Part shown: positions 26,381-36,737 of the stretch, one piece after another | Layout: each line of letters opens with the position of its first letter | Position numbering within the stretch: position 1 is the stretch's first letter | Source of the DNA: UKL13-2 sp947085425 | Lineage (GTDB): Bacteria; Pseudomonadota; Gammaproteobacteria; Burkholderiales; Usitatibacteraceae | Direction: 5' to 3' | Assembly (NCBI GenBank): GCA_947085425.1 | Contig: CAMTWK010000020.1 | Coordinates: forward strand, 1 to 56,992 | Length of the DNA: 56,992 bases | Notes under the pieces: generated by a model | Databases searched by the model: none | Told to the model about the DNA's origin: nothing | What the model saw: only the letters and a program-made list of their open reading frames with translations | Position numbers and translations under genes: made by a program

Positions 26381-27699
26381 CCCACACTCGGATTGCCCTT
26401 TTGCCACGCACAATTTTTATTGCCGATCACGACACACTTGATGCCGATACCGAATGCCGGTACTTCGTCCGCGCACGCGGCCGGCCGGCGCAGCATGGCA
26501 TCGCGCCCCTGTCGTCCCTGCCAAGTGTGGACGGTGAGCACACCACTGTGGTCATTCCCATTTCACGCATTGCGTTTATTGACGCACTGCTGCCACGGGT
26601 GTCGGCGGAAAAACGCGCGCAACTGGTGAATTTTGCGATTGAAGACAAACTGACGATTGATCCGTCAACTGTTCACGCCATCATCATCGGCCCCTCCCTC
26701 TCTGGTACGAATCGCCACATCATTGCCGCGGTCAGCCGTTTGTGGCTCATGGATATTCTGCAAAGCCTGGCGCAGCAGGGCATCGTACCCACGTTGGTGG
26801 TGGCCGAATCGGCGATGTATCCCGTTGCGCGCGGTGAATGGCAGGTGGTGTTGGATGGCCATCAAGGCATCGCCATTCGTGCCGACGGGCAGGCGTATAC
26901 ACTCGATACGACCGACCACTCCGAGCCGCCGTTTCAGTTGATGCTGGCGTTGAATGAGGCAGCGGGTGCCGAAAGTGGCAACGCCACACCCGCGACCATT
27001 CGCATTACCACCGCGCCATCCGACCGGGCAATTGATCTGGCACGCTGGCAACAATTGATTGGTGATCATATTCAGTTGTTGTTGGCACCACCCGTCACCC
27101 CAGCCGGGTTTCCGGAAAATTTATCCGCCAGTCACTTTAAAGCGGTGAATTTTTTGGTTGGTACATTACTACCCGCCAGTCGTGCTTCTACAGCGATAAA
27201 TGCTCTAAAACCGGCGTGGATATTGGCCTCTGCTATTTTATTTTTGCATGTCGTTTTGATCGGCGTCGATGCATGGCGTTTGGATCACAACCGCCGCGCG
27301 ATCGAGTCGTCGATGCGACAGATTTTTCAAGCCGGTTTTCCGGATGCCACCACTATTGTGGATCCAGCATTACAGATGTCACGCAATTTGAATCAGCTGA
27401 AAACAGAACGTGGCATAAACAGTGATGCCGTGCGCCACGCCCTCGCCGTTGCCGCCGCGCTGACCAAAACTTTGCCCGCTGATTTGGCTGCTGCCATTAC
27501 GGGGGTGTCGGCTGCCGCAGCCAACAGTGCAGTACCCGCCAGTATCTCCATTACGTTTAAAAGGTTGACTGTTGAACAGCGCCAACAATTGCAGGCCATG
27601 GCAACGTCAACGCAAGTGAGTGGTGCGGGCAACGCCTTCAAACTCACCTCATCCGCCGAGCATGATCAGCTGGTATTGAATCACGGTGGACAGCCATGA
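26362..27699 (+). CDS. gspL: Type II secretion inner-membrane protein GspL
   Basis: 445 residues from a TTG that overlaps the end of gspK. The cytoplasmic actin-like domain (to about 280) recruits GspE, a single membrane helix lies at about 288-306 (ILASAILFLHVVLIGVDAW), and the periplasmic ferredoxin-like domain follows (MRQIFQAGFPDATTIVDPALQM). The TTG start is chosen because no ATG or GTG lies in a position that keeps the first strand. Stop overlaps gspM (ATGA). Confidence 0.9.
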   Translation: MGQRTITHTRIALLPRTIFIADHDTLDADTECRYFVRARGRPAQHGIAPLSSLPSVDGEHTTVVIPISRIAFIDALLPRVSAEKRAQLVNFAIEDKLTIDPSTVHAIIIGPSLSGTNRHIIAAVSRLWLMDILQSLAQQGIVPTLVVAESAMYPVARGEWQVVLDGHQGIAIRADGQAYTLDTTDHSEPPFQLMLALNEAAGAESGNATPATIRITTAPSDRAIDLARWQQLIGDHIQLLLAPPVTPAGFPENLSASHFKAVNFLVGTLLPASRASTAINALKPAWILASAILFLHVVLIGVDAWRLDHNRRAIESSMRQIFQAGFPDATTIVDPALQMSRNLNQLKTERGINSDAVRHALAVAAALTKTLPADLAAAITGVSAAAANSAVPASISITFKRLTVEQRQQLQAMATSTQVSGAGNAFKLTSSAEHDQLVLNHGGQP

Positions 27700-28322
27700 A
27701 CATTCAAATGCCACCGGCTCTCAAACAATTTGCCGAACCATTAATGCAAAGCGGTTTAGCCCGCTGGCGATCCCTAACCGTTCAAGGCCAGCGTGTTGTC
27801 TTGGTGGTAACTACACTGGTGGTACTTGGATTGGGTTGGGCGTTGGTTTATGCGCCACTGCAAACAAGCCGTGATCGCAACAACCAACGTATTTCCACCC
27901 TGAAGACGCAATATACGACCATGCAGGATCAAAGCGCCGAGCTTGCCAAACTGAGGCAGATTGCACCGGTCGCAGCCACCCGCAATCAATCACTGGCTGA
28001 TCAAAATAGTCTGCAGGCCATATTTGGCGCAGAGGCAAAGGTTGCGATGACTGCCAGTGGTGAATTTCGAATCGTGATGCCGGTGGTGTCGTATGTCGAA
28101 TGGCTTGATCGGGTTGATCAAACCCTGGCGCGGTTTCGTTTGCGGATTGTGCGGATGGATATCAAACGACAGGAAACTGCCGCCACGGCAAATTTGGGCG
28201 CTCAAAACATGGCTGGTACTCCTGTCTCGGCGGAAATTGTTTTTGTTGATGCGTCACGTGGAACAGGTAGCACCGGTGGCACGGGTGGCGGCGGCAGCAG
28301 AAAAATTGGCGCAGGCAATTGA
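27696..28322 (+). CDS. gspM: Type II secretion inner-membrane protein GspM
   Basis: 208 residues. A membrane helix at about 32-52 (VVLVVTTLVVLGLGWALVY), then a coiled region (TLKTQYTTMQDQSAELAKLRQ) and a ferredoxin-like periplasmic domain with VMPVVSYVEWLDRVDQTLARF. The C-terminus is Gly-rich (GTGSTGGTGGGGS). Four-base overlaps with gspL and gspN. Confidence 0.9.
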   Translation: MNIQMPPALKQFAEPLMQSGLARWRSLTVQGQRVVLVVTTLVVLGLGWALVYAPLQTSRDRNNQRISTLKTQYTTMQDQSAELAKLRQIAPVAATRNQSLADQNSLQAIFGAEAKVAMTASGEFRIVMPVVSYVEWLDRVDQTLARFRLRIVRMDIKRQETAATANLGAQNMAGTPVSAEIVFVDASRGTGSTGGTGGGGSRKIGAGN

Positions 28323-29116
28323 AAATCAAACTGCTGATTATTGTCGGCTTGTTTTCGGTACTGGTTGCCGGCGTTGTTTTGATGCCGGCATCGACGCTCG
28401 AAGCCACCATCAACCAACGTATGGTGAACGCCGGTGCCGGCACTTTTAAAGTCAGCGGCGGCACCATCTGGTCGGGTGCCGGCACATTCGTCATCAGCGG
28501 ACCGTTAAACAGCAACAACCGGCTCAGCCCATTAATCATTCCTCTGCGCTGGTCGTTTGTACCCAGCGGACTATTAACGCTGCGTTTATCGTTTGATGTG
28601 ATCACCGATGGTCGCGCCATCAAAGGCTCGGCGCGTGTTGGCGCAGGACACCGCAACATCAAAATCAGCGACGCCGATTTAACCAGCTCTTTGGAACTGA
28701 TCGCTCGATTTAATCGCAATCTTGCCCTGCTGCGCCCGTCCGGTGACATCAGCATGCGCTCACAAAACGAAACACTCACGGTCAATTATGCCGCGCCCAA
28801 TCAGGCGTACGGCAGTCTGCGTGTGGCGGCGGGCAACGTTCGCCTGCTGTCCATAGGCAGCGATCGGTTTGGCAGTTATGAAGCCAAATTGGATTTTGAT
28901 GGCCAAACCATACGTTATCAACTCGATAAGTCGTCCGGCATGTTGATGCTCAAGGGCGACGGTGCGATTGAACTGGCCGCGCCCAAAAAATTTCGCTACA
29001 GCGGTGTCGCCACGGTGTCGCGCGCCGCGCCTGCTTGGCTGCCGGCGGCACTGTTGCTGGTGAGTCGCCCCACCCTGGATGGGCGCTTCAACATTAATTA
29101 TCAAACCGGCTTTTAA
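28319..29116 (+). CDS. gspN: Type II secretion protein GspN
   Basis: 265 residues from a TTG overlapping the gspM stop (TTGA). N-terminal membrane helix (about 2-21, LIIVGLFSVLVAGVVLMPA), then a beta-rich periplasmic domain with the typical GGTIWSGAGTFVISG and a terminal NINYQTGF. GspN is an accessory part present in only some T2SS. It is the last gsp gene, directly followed by a hydrolase. Confidence 0.88.
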   Translation: MKIKLLIIVGLFSVLVAGVVLMPASTLEATINQRMVNAGAGTFKVSGGTIWSGAGTFVISGPLNSNNRLSPLIIPLRWSFVPSGLLTLRLSFDVITDGRAIKGSARVGAGHRNIKISDADLTSSLELIARFNRNLALLRPSGDISMRSQNETLTVNYAAPNQAYGSLRVAAGNVRLLSIGSDRFGSYEAKLDFDGQTIRYQLDKSSGMLMLKGDGAIELAAPKKFRYSGVATVSRAAPAWLPAALLLVSRPTLDGRFNINYQTGF

Positions 29117-30139
29117 ATGAGCGCATCAACAGTCATCACCAACCCCGCCGCCAACTATCACGCACCTTGGTGGCTCGGCCGTGGCCCAATCGGCGCCCAT
29201 TTGCAAACCGTTTATCCGGCACTGTTCGGCAAGCGTCCAAACATTGTTTACCAACGCGAACGCTGGGAGTCGACCCCGCATGGCAAACCGGATGGCGATT
29301 TTATCGACGTTGATCGGCTGGCCAGCACGGTGGATGCCAATCACCAACCGATGCTGGTGGTTTTTCATGGGCTGGAGGGCAACTCGGTCAGCCCGTATGC
29401 ACTCAATTTAATGGCCGAAGCCGCGGCACGCGGCTGGCGCGGCCTGGTGCCCCATTTTCGTGGCTGTGGAGGCGAGTTGAATCGCTTGCCACGCGCTTAT
29501 CATTCGGGTGACGCCGCCGAAATTGACTGGATATTACGGCGGGTCAAAGCGGAAGCCCCGCATGCACCCGTCTACGTGGCGGCGATTTCACTTGGCGGCA
29601 ACGCCACCATGAAATGGCTCGGTGAACAAGGCTCAAATGCCAGCCCAATTGCCACGGCGGTGGCGGCGGTCTCGGCGCCCCTTGATTTGATGGCGGCAGG
29701 TGAAGCCTTGGAACAGGGCTTTTGCAAGGTTTACACCAGACGATTTTTGGCAACAATGAAACAAAAATCTCTCGCCAAACTCGAACATCATCCGGGAATT
29801 TTTTCGCGCGAAATTGCGGCGAATGCCCGGACCCTGCGCGAATTCGACAATGAAATTACCGCGCCGCTGCACGGTTATCGTGACACCGATGATTATTGGA
29901 CCCGGGGCTCGGCCAAACCAGGGTTGATTGATGTCAAGGTGCCGTCGCTGCTGCTCAATGCCCGCAATGACCCGTTTTTACCGGCAGCCGCCCTGCCCCG
30001 GACGGCGGAAGTGTCGTCGTCTGTGTTTCTGGACTTTCCGCCGCAAGGTGGCCACGTTGGTTTTTTGAGCGGGCGTTTTCCCGGACATGGCCAATGGATG
30101 TCGGCACGTGTATTGCGCTTTTTTGAGCAGGGTCGTTAA
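29117..30139 (+). CDS. YheT-like alpha/beta hydrolase
   Basis: 340 residues. The YheT family signatures are clear: GAHLQTVYPALFGKRP near the N-terminus, MLVVFHGLEGNSVSPY (oxyanion), FRGCGGELNRLPRAYHSGD, the nucleophile SLGGN, an acid in NARNDPFLP and the histidine in GGHVGFL. Family members are cytosolic or membrane-associated esterases with unsettled substrates. The ATG comes straight after the gspN stop, so it is probably co-transcribed with the T2SS genes, though a functional link is not shown. Confidence 0.9.
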   Translation: MSASTVITNPAANYHAPWWLGRGPIGAHLQTVYPALFGKRPNIVYQRERWESTPHGKPDGDFIDVDRLASTVDANHQPMLVVFHGLEGNSVSPYALNLMAEAAARGWRGLVPHFRGCGGELNRLPRAYHSGDAAEIDWILRRVKAEAPHAPVYVAAISLGGNATMKWLGEQGSNASPIATAVAAVSAPLDLMAAGEALEQGFCKVYTRRFLATMKQKSLAKLEHHPGIFSREIAANARTLREFDNEITAPLHGYRDTDDYWTRGSAKPGLIDVKVPSLLLNARNDPFLPAAALPRTAEVSSSVFLDFPPQGGHVGFLSGRFPGHGQWMSARVLRFFEQGR

Positions 30140-30230
30140 TAATTGAGTGGCCGGCGATATTGGCCCCGGAGTTTTCTGCAGCAAATTTAAAATACCCTGG
30201 ACTAATCTGTAACCATTTAGAAATCACATC

Positions 30231-31613
30231 ATGACTTCCATTGCCACCGAAATTTTCAAAGCCTACGACATTCGCGGAATTGTCGATCAATCCCTCACCA
30301 CTGATATCGTTGAACGCATCGGCAAAGCCCTGGGCTCCGAAGCAATCAATCGTGGTGGCACCGAAATCGTCATCGGCCGTGACGGCCGCTTGTCCGGCCC
30401 ATCGTTATCCGCGGCGCTGGCGTTTGGCATGCAATCAACCGGCATCAATGTGATCGACATCGGCGTGGTGGCGACACCGATGGTGTATTACGCGGCGATC
30501 GAGCTTGGCGCACGATCGGGTGTGATGGTGACCGGCTCACACAATCCACCCAATTACAACGGCATCAAAATGGTCATCGAGGGTGAAACGCTGGCGCTGG
30601 ATGCGATTCAAGTATTGTTACGCCGCATTCAGGCCGATGATTTTGTGGTTGCGGCCAAACCGGGCAGTTATCGCACCCAAAACATTAACGATGCCTATGT
30701 CGAGCGGATTGTCGGCGACGTCAAACTCAAACGAAAAATGAAAATCGTCATGGATTGTGGCAACGGCTCACCCGCCGTGGTGGCCAGCCAATTGTTTTCC
30801 GCGTTGGGCTGCGAAATCGTGCCGCTGTATTGTGATGTCGATGGCAACTTTCCGAATCACCATCCCGATCCGTCCCGCCCTGAGAATCTCGAAGACGTTA
30901 TGCGCGCCCTGCGCGAGACCGACGCCGAAATTGGCATTGCCTTTGACGGTGACGGTGATCGTTTGGGAGTGGTCACCAAAGACGGTGAAATTATTTTCCC
31001 GGATCGGCAATTGATGTTGTTCGCCGCCGATACCCTCAGCCGGGAGCCGGGCGGCACGGTTATTTTTGACGTCAAGTGTTCACGTAATGTCGCGCCGTGG
31101 ATCAAAAAACACGGCGGTGTGCCGATGATGTGGAAAACCGGGCACTCACTCATCAAAATAAAAATGAAACTGGTCGACTCACCCATTTCCGGTGAAATGA
31201 GCGGCCATATTTTTATCAAGGAACGCTGGTACGGATTTGACGACGCCCTGTATTGTGGTGCGCGCCTGCTTGAAATCGTCAGCGCCTTTGCCGATGCCAG
31301 CACACCTTTAAAAGCACTGCCGGACGCGTTATCCACACCGGAATTAAATTGGCAATTGGCGGAAGGTGAACCGCATGCCCTGATTGAACACGTCAGAAAA
31401 ACCGCCACCTTTACCGACGCCGTTGAAATCATCACCATCGACGGTGTGCGCGTCGAATACGCCGACGGCTTCGGTCTGGCCCGCGCCTCCAATACCACAC
31501 CGGTGATTGTGCTGCGTTTTGAGGCCGACAACGCCGCCGCACTCAAACGTATTCAAGAAGATTTCCGGCGCGTGTTGCAAGCGGAAAAACCGGACTTGCC
31601 GTTGCCGTTTTAA
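30231..31613 (+). CDS. algC: Phosphomannomutase/phosphoglucomutase (AlgC type)
   Basis: 460 residues of the alpha-D-phosphohexomutase family, moving phosphate between C6 and C1 of mannose or glucose phosphate for exopolysaccharide and LPS precursors. All four signatures are present: start FKAYDIRGIVDQ, active-site serine in TGSHNPPNYNG, metal loop FDGDGDRLG and the sugar-binding GEMSGHIFIKERW. The C-terminal phosphate-binding RASNTTPVIVLRFEA is intact. AlgC-like rather than GlmM by the sugar loop. Separate transcription is likely, with 91 bases to the gene before. Confidence 0.93.
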   Translation: MTSIATEIFKAYDIRGIVDQSLTTDIVERIGKALGSEAINRGGTEIVIGRDGRLSGPSLSAALAFGMQSTGINVIDIGVVATPMVYYAAIELGARSGVMVTGSHNPPNYNGIKMVIEGETLALDAIQVLLRRIQADDFVVAAKPGSYRTQNINDAYVERIVGDVKLKRKMKIVMDCGNGSPAVVASQLFSALGCEIVPLYCDVDGNFPNHHPDPSRPENLEDVMRALRETDAEIGIAFDGDGDRLGVVTKDGEIIFPDRQLMLFAADTLSREPGGTVIFDVKCSRNVAPWIKKHGGVPMMWKTGHSLIKIKMKLVDSPISGEMSGHIFIKERWYGFDDALYCGARLLEIVSAFADASTPLKALPDALSTPELNWQLAEGEPHALIEHVRKTATFTDAVEIITIDGVRVEYADGFGLARASNTTPVIVLRFEADNAAALKRIQEDFRRVLQAEKPDLPLPF

Positions 31614-31712
31614 TGACCGGCACATCAGTGAGAAAGTGCGCGAGTCCACGCTTCGCGCACCACGTTCACCGTTTATTTCACTGCCCACCGCCTTTCCTCC
31701 CCTCCCCCCTCA

Positions 31713-34700
31713 CTAACCGCACCTAATCACAAAAAAGCGGCTGGCGGATGGCGGCGGGCAACCCGATCCAGACAAGGCAATGGTATTGGTCGCGGGTGTG
31801 GCATTGCTGGTGATGGTCAACAGGCCATCACTTCTGCCGATGCGCGGGTTGAAGGTGACACTAACCGCACAGCTTTGGTTCGGGTTCAACGGCGCAAGAC
31901 ATGTATGGGTCTGGCTATAGTTGCCGCTGATGCTGACGCCACTAATGTTGAGTGGCAGGTTGCCGATGTTGGTAATGGTCGCCACCTTGCTTGCCACCAC
32001 ACTGCCAACTATGGCCGTGCCAAATCCAATGGTGGTGACACTGAGCCGCACCACCGGCGCGGGGACCGGAATCGCCGTGCCGCTGAGTCCCACACTGGTG
32101 GTGCCGGCGGTGACGTTGGTGGCGTTGCTGGTGATGACCAGGCTGGCGGTTTTGACCCCGACTGCACCCGTCGGGGTGAAACGAATGGCCACATTACACG
32201 CGGCGTTGGGGATGAGACTTGCACAGGTGTTGGCGCTGATGGTGAAGTCACCGGAGTTGGCACCACCCACACTGATGCCACCGACGTTTAAATCTGCGGT
32301 GCCCACATTGGAGACAGCGATGTTTTGCGCGGTACTGCTGGTGCCCAGCACTTGTTCGCTGAAGGTCAGCCCGCCACCAACCCGGATCAGCGGCTCAAGG
32401 CGCGGGGTGCCAATGCCGCTCAGCACAATGCTGCTGGTGCCCTGATTGCCGCTCAGGGTGCCGTTGTGGGTGATGGTGAGACGGGCCGTGTTGACACCCA
32501 CAACAGCGGGCGCAAATTGCACACCGAGGGCACAGCTGGCACCGGGTATCAGACTGCCGCCACAGGCTGGGTGATTACGTGGGTTGTCGACCGCAGCCGG
32601 TACAACGAGCACAAAGCTGGCACCATCCATCACCAGGCCGCGTAACTCCAGCGTGGCCTGACCAGTGTTGCTGATAAACAGTATTTGCGGCGCGGAGCGG
32701 GAGCCCACTGCCTGATCGCCAAAATTGATGCTGCCGGGATTGATCACCATATTGGCGCGTGGCACACTGATGCCAGCGCCCATCAGCAAGACACTGGATT
32801 GGCCCTGTTGTGCGGTGGTGTTGACACTGATGAGGCCGCTGGCCGGGCCGGCCACCAATGGTGAAAAGGTGATGTCGATGGTGCAGCCGCCGCCGGGCTG
32901 GATGGTGCCGACGCAGTTGCTGGTGAAACCAAAGTCACCAACGCCGGTGACGCTGCGCACCTCGAACGGTCCATTGCCGCTGTTGGTGACACGCACGCTG
33001 ATGGGCGGGCTGGTGGCACCGACATTCTGGTTGCCAAAATCTATGGTGCCGAGGCTGACGCTGATGACCGAGATCACCGGGATGCCAATCGAAATGCTGG
33101 TGCCAAGGTTGGCCTGACCGGCGGCATTGGTGGCGCGCAGCGTGAACGCATAACTGCCCGCTGTTGTTGGTGCACCACTGATGGTGCCATTGCTGCTGTT
33201 GAGACTCAAACCGGGCGGCAGGCTGCCTGCGGCGATTGACCAGGTAATGGGCGTGGTGCCACTGGCGGTGGCGGTGAAGCTGTAACCCACCCCAACCAAT
33301 CCAGCCGGTGGTGCGGCACTGGTGATGGCGGGAATGGTGCCGGCACCGGTGACGGTGACATTAAAGGTGATGGCGGATGCATTGGAATATTCCATGCTGC
33401 CAATAGAAAAGCCGCCGGCGGGGATGGTCATGGTGTAGACACCCGGTGTGGTCGGCGCGGTCAGATTCGCGATCACCATCGAACAACTGACACTGCCGGA
33501 AGCCACCACAGGCAATGACCCGAAACTTGCCGAGATGGTGCTGGCACCGGTGACGTAGCTGCCCAGTGTCGCTGTGCAGTTTGCCTGCGGCAATCCCCCG
33601 GCGGGTGCTTGATTGGTGAAGCCGGGGTAATTGGCGGTCACATTAACGCTGCTCAACGCACTGTTGCCGGGGTAATTAAACAACCTGAGACCCAAACCAT
33701 AAGTGGCGCCCGCCGCCACCGTGGTTGGACTGTTAAAGGTGATGGCGGGTTGCTGGATGGCGGCAGTCGCCTCACCGGCCAGATTCCATTTGTAGGTGAC
33801 ATCGCCCTGGATCAGGGTCAATACGGCGATGTCGCTGCCTGCCGTCGCCCGGCTGTAGGTGACGTTGATCGTGCATACCGCATCGGGCGCGAGATTATTG
33901 CAGCCGCCACTGAGCGTCACTACAAAGGCGGGCGAATTGGTGGTTGGCAACACATTTAATGTGCTGCCGGAAGTGTTGATCATCCTGAAATATTGCGTCT
34001 GGCTGCTGCCGGCGGCAATCGAATAATCGTTGTAAAAGTCGGTGAAGCTTGAGTCATAGAACAACGGTGAGACTTTTTGCACGGAAAATTCCGAGGTGCC
34101 GCTGTTATTGCCCACCGTCGGCGGCGACGCCGTCATTGTGGGGTGATAAACCGCGCCGAGGCTGGACATCAGAAAGTCGACCACACCGTTTGCATCGGTC
34201 GGAATGGTGGTGTGGGAACTGATATAGGTGCGGCCAACGCCCTTGTTGCCCGTATCCAGGGCAACACTGGAATTGTCAAACAAATCGATTGCAAACGGCT
34301 GACCGACAACCGAGGCGTATTCGAGCCGGGCATTGATGGTGGTGCTGTAATTCAGGCCGCCCTTGAGGCCGCCCTTGAGGCTGCCCTTGAGGCCGCCCTT
34401 GAGGGCCACCGGGTATTCAGCCCGAAGCGGCATGGATGTCATGCTGTTCCATTCATGGGTGATGGAATTGATCACCGGATAGCCCGGCGCCTTGCCGTTG
34501 CGGCCGCCATTGGCGTGATAACAATTCCCGTTCGGCAACGGTACACCGTTGACATCGCGCGTACCAATAGGGAGAAAGCCGTCTCCCAATTCAATGCCGA
34601 GTGAACCTTGGTAACCAATGTTGTTGCGGCGAATAAATACATTCTCCGGCCCGCATTCGGTACCGGGGACCCATACACCCATGCCGCCATTGCCGAGAAT

Positions 34701-36737
34701 GGTGTTGTCGCTGATGGTTGCCCGATCCCTTTCGGCAACAATGCCATGGAGGCCATTAAAACGGATGAGGTTGTTTTGCACCGTGACATCGGTACCATCC
34801 AACACGATGCCGCTGCCGCCGTTGGCAACCGCCGTCGAGCCGGTTTTGTCGGTGCCGATGTGATTGTTGACAATCTCAGTGAACGGCGCTTGCACCAAAA
34901 TGCCATCACCGCCTGCTTCGGTAATATTGCCGGAAATGACATTACGATCCTCTGCCGCCATTGAGCCGATTTTGGTGGCGCTGGTTTCGCTTCCTACCAG
35001 CACACCGACGCCGTTGCCCACCGTCGCTGTGCCGGCCACATTGGTGCCGATAAAATTACCGTAAATGCCAGTATTGGTCGCGCCGGAAACATAGATGCCG
35101 GCTTGTCCGTTAAAGCCCGAAATCACCAACCCGCGTATCACACTATTGCTGCCACTGACAGACAAGCCCGCGGCGGCGGCGCCCATTGAGGCACCGTGCA
35201 GATTGATGTTCAGTACCGCATCATTGCCAACCGCGAGCGTGTTGGGCGAGGCACCAGGCTGGCTATAACCATCGATGGTGATATTGGCGCAGTTCAAGGG
35301 AGGCAGCGCCGTGGTGGGTTGAATGACATGCGGCCCCGCGCCGGCAATATTGAAATTGATGGTTTTGGTCGGCGCCGCGCAATTGGATTGCACATCAAGC
35401 AAGGCTTGCCGCAACGAACCCGCGCCACCGTCGGCGGTGGTGGTGACGGTGGTGGTGAATAGTGCGGGTGCGGCGGGCGTGACACTGTTGGACGTCGACG
35501 ATGGCGCGCTGATGCCGGCCGCGTTGCTGGCGACCACGGTGAAGGTATAGGCCGTCCCGTTGCTGAGGCCGGAAACGGTGACGGGACTGGCGGTGGCGAA
35601 GCCGGTAAGGAAGCCGGGGCTGGATATGGCGGTGTACTTGGTGATGGGGGTGCCGCCATCGGCACCGGGCGCGGTAAAGGTGACGCTGGCGCTGCCGTTG
35701 CCTGCGGTGGCCGTGCCGATGGTGGGCGCGCCGGAGGCGCTCACCGCTGTGCCCACCATAAAAAGACCAAATGATTGCGGATTGGTGCCGACTGGAATAG
35801 CGATCATGGCCAGGTTTGTCGACGTGTCGATCACCGTTACCGTGTTGCTCACGGCGTCTGCCACAAATACCCGCGTACCGGCGGCGTTGATGGCAAGACC
35901 CTGCGCGCTGGAGCCGACAATCGTCGTGGCGATGACGGTGTTATCGGCGGCATTGATCGTCGAGACGGTGCCACTGACTGAGTTGGCGACATACACACGG
36001 GTACCGGCGGCATTGACCGCCACCCCTCGCGGGGTGGTCCCGACTGTCACCGTCGTGACCGAGTAGCTGGTCAAATTAATCACAGCCAAATTGACATCGG
36101 TAGTCACATAGGCAAAGGTGCCGGCGGGATTAATGGCAATTTTTGACGGGTCAGTACTGCCCAACGGCACCGTGGTTATGACGGCACTGTTGGCGGTATC
36201 GATCACCGTCATGCCGCTGACACTGGTGATATAGGCGCGTGTGCCGGACGGATTCAGGGCAATGCCTTCGGGAGTGTTCCCCACCGAGGCTGTGCTCTGC
36301 ACGGTGTTGATGTCATTGGTGACATCAACCACGATAAAATTGTTCGTACCGGTGAGCCTTGTCACGTACAGCCGCGTGCCGTCAGGGCTGACGGCAAGTT
36401 GACACGAACGTGTGCCGGTCGCAATGGTCGTCAGCACGGTGTTGGTGGCGGTGTTGATCACCGAAACACCGCCGGTGCCGGTGTTGCAATTGCCCACATA
36501 GGCGCGGGTGCCCGTCGGGTTGACTGCCACACTAGTCGGATAAACACCGACAGGTATTGTGGCCACCACCGCATTGCTGACGGAATGGATCACCGATACG
36601 CTACCGGGATTGATGGCATTGCCACTGTTGGCAATGTAGGCATAGGGCTGCGCCATCACGCCAGCCGAGCCCAACAGCAACGCGAACCCAACGGTCAGCC
36701 GCGCCGCCAATAGTGTGCTTATTTGGTTGATCAACAT
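31713..36737 (-). CDS. Giant mosaic exoprotein: beta-propeller, Fn3, beta-helix, choice-of-anchor D repeats
   Basis: About 1,674 residues. I start at the ATG at 36737, which has AGGTGA six bases upstream. Signal peptide to about 30 (FALLLGSAGVMAQ). About 30-325: a YVTN-type beta-propeller of repeated IPVGxYPTSVAVNPTGTRAYV units. About 332-420: a fibronectin III-like domain. About 427-780: a right-handed beta-helix opening with TADGGAGSLRQALLDVQSNC. About 796-820: a Lys/Gly linker from 12-bp repeats. From about 1139: a putative Ig (He_PIG) unit (GLPPGLSLNSSNGTISGAPT type), then at least four choice-of-anchor D/ASPM-SPD-2-Hydin repeats (IDFGNQNVGATS and FGDQAVGSRS types). It is a secreted or surface protein, plausibly T2SS cargo. 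Confidence 0.85.
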   Translation of the reverse strand: MLINQISTLLAARLTVGFALLLGSAGVMAQPYAYIANSGNAINPGSVSVIHSVSNAVVATIPVGVYPTSVAVNPTGTRAYVGNCNTGTGGVSVINTATNTVLTTIATGTRSCQLAVSPDGTRLYVTRLTGTNNFIVVDVTNDINTVQSTASVGNTPEGIALNPSGTRAYITSVSGMTVIDTANSAVITTVPLGSTDPSKIAINPAGTFAYVTTDVNLAVINLTSYSVTTVTVGTTPRGVAVNAAGTRVYVANSVSGTVSTINAADNTVIATTIVGSSAQGLAINAAGTRVFVADAVSNTVTVIDTSTNLAMIAIPVGTNPQSFGLFMVGTAVSASGAPTIGTATAGNGSASVTFTAPGADGGTPITKYTAISSPGFLTGFATASPVTVSGLSNGTAYTFTVVASNAAGISAPSSTSNSVTPAAPALFTTTVTTTADGGAGSLRQALLDVQSNCAAPTKTINFNIAGAGPHVIQPTTALPPLNCANITIDGYSQPGASPNTLAVGNDAVLNINLHGASMGAAAAGLSVSGSNSVIRGLVISGFNGQAGIYVSGATNTGIYGNFIGTNVAGTATVGNGVGVLVGSETSATKIGSMAAEDRNVISGNITEAGGDGILVQAPFTEIVNNHIGTDKTGSTAVANGGSGIVLDGTDVTVQNNLIRFNGLHGIVAERDRATISDNTILGNGGMGVWVPGTECGPENVFIRRNNIGYQGSLGIELGDGFLPIGTRDVNGVPLPNGNCYHANGGRNGKAPGYPVINSITHEWNSMTSMPLRAEYPVALKGGLKGSLKGGLKGGLNYSTTINARLEYASVVGQPFAIDLFDNSSVALDTGNKGVGRTYISSHTTIPTDANGVVDFLMSSLGAVYHPTMTASPPTVGNNSGTSEFSVQKVSPLFYDSSFTDFYNDYSIAAGSSQTQYFRMINTSGSTLNVLPTTNSPAFVVTLSGGCNNLAPDAVCTINVTYSRATAGSDIAVLTLIQGDVTYKWNLAGEATAAIQQPAITFNSPTTVAAGATYGLGLRLFNYPGNSALSSVNVTANYPGFTNQAPAGGLPQANCTATLGSYVTGASTISASFGSLPVVASGSVSCSMVIANLTAPTTPGVYTMTIPAGGFSIGSMEYSNASAITFNVTVTGAGTIPAITSAAPPAGLVGVGYSFTATASGTTPITWSIAAGSLPPGLSLNSSNGTISGAPTTAGSYAFTLRATNAAGQANLGTSISIGIPVISVISVSLGTIDFGNQNVGATSPPISVRVTNSGNGPFEVRSVTGVGDFGFTSNCVGTIQPGGGCTIDITFSPLVAGPASGLISVNTTAQQGQSSVLLMGAGISVPRANMVINPGSINFGDQAVGSRSAPQILFISNTGQATLELRGLVMDGASFVLVVPAAVDNPRNHPACGGSLIPGASCALGVQFAPAVVGVNTARLTITHNGTLSGNQGTSSIVLSGIGTPRLEPLIRVGGGLTFSEQVLGTSSTAQNIAVSNVGTADLNVGGISVGGANSGDFTISANTCASLIPNAACNVAIRFTPTGAVGVKTASLVITSNATNVTAGTTSVGLSGTAIPVPAPVVRLSVTTIGFGTAIVGSVVASKVATITNIGNLPLNISGVSISGNYSQTHTCLAPLNPNQSCAVSVTFNPRIGRSDGLLTITSNATPATNTIALSGSGCPPPSASRFFVIRCG
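34354..34401. repeat. 12-bp tandem repeat (four units) coding a Lys-Gly linker
   Basis: Four units of aggccgcccttg (the third has one T change) sit inside the mosaic exoprotein gene and encode LKGG/LKGS repeats between its beta-helix and its C-terminal half. The unit length keeps frame. Confidence 0.92.
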
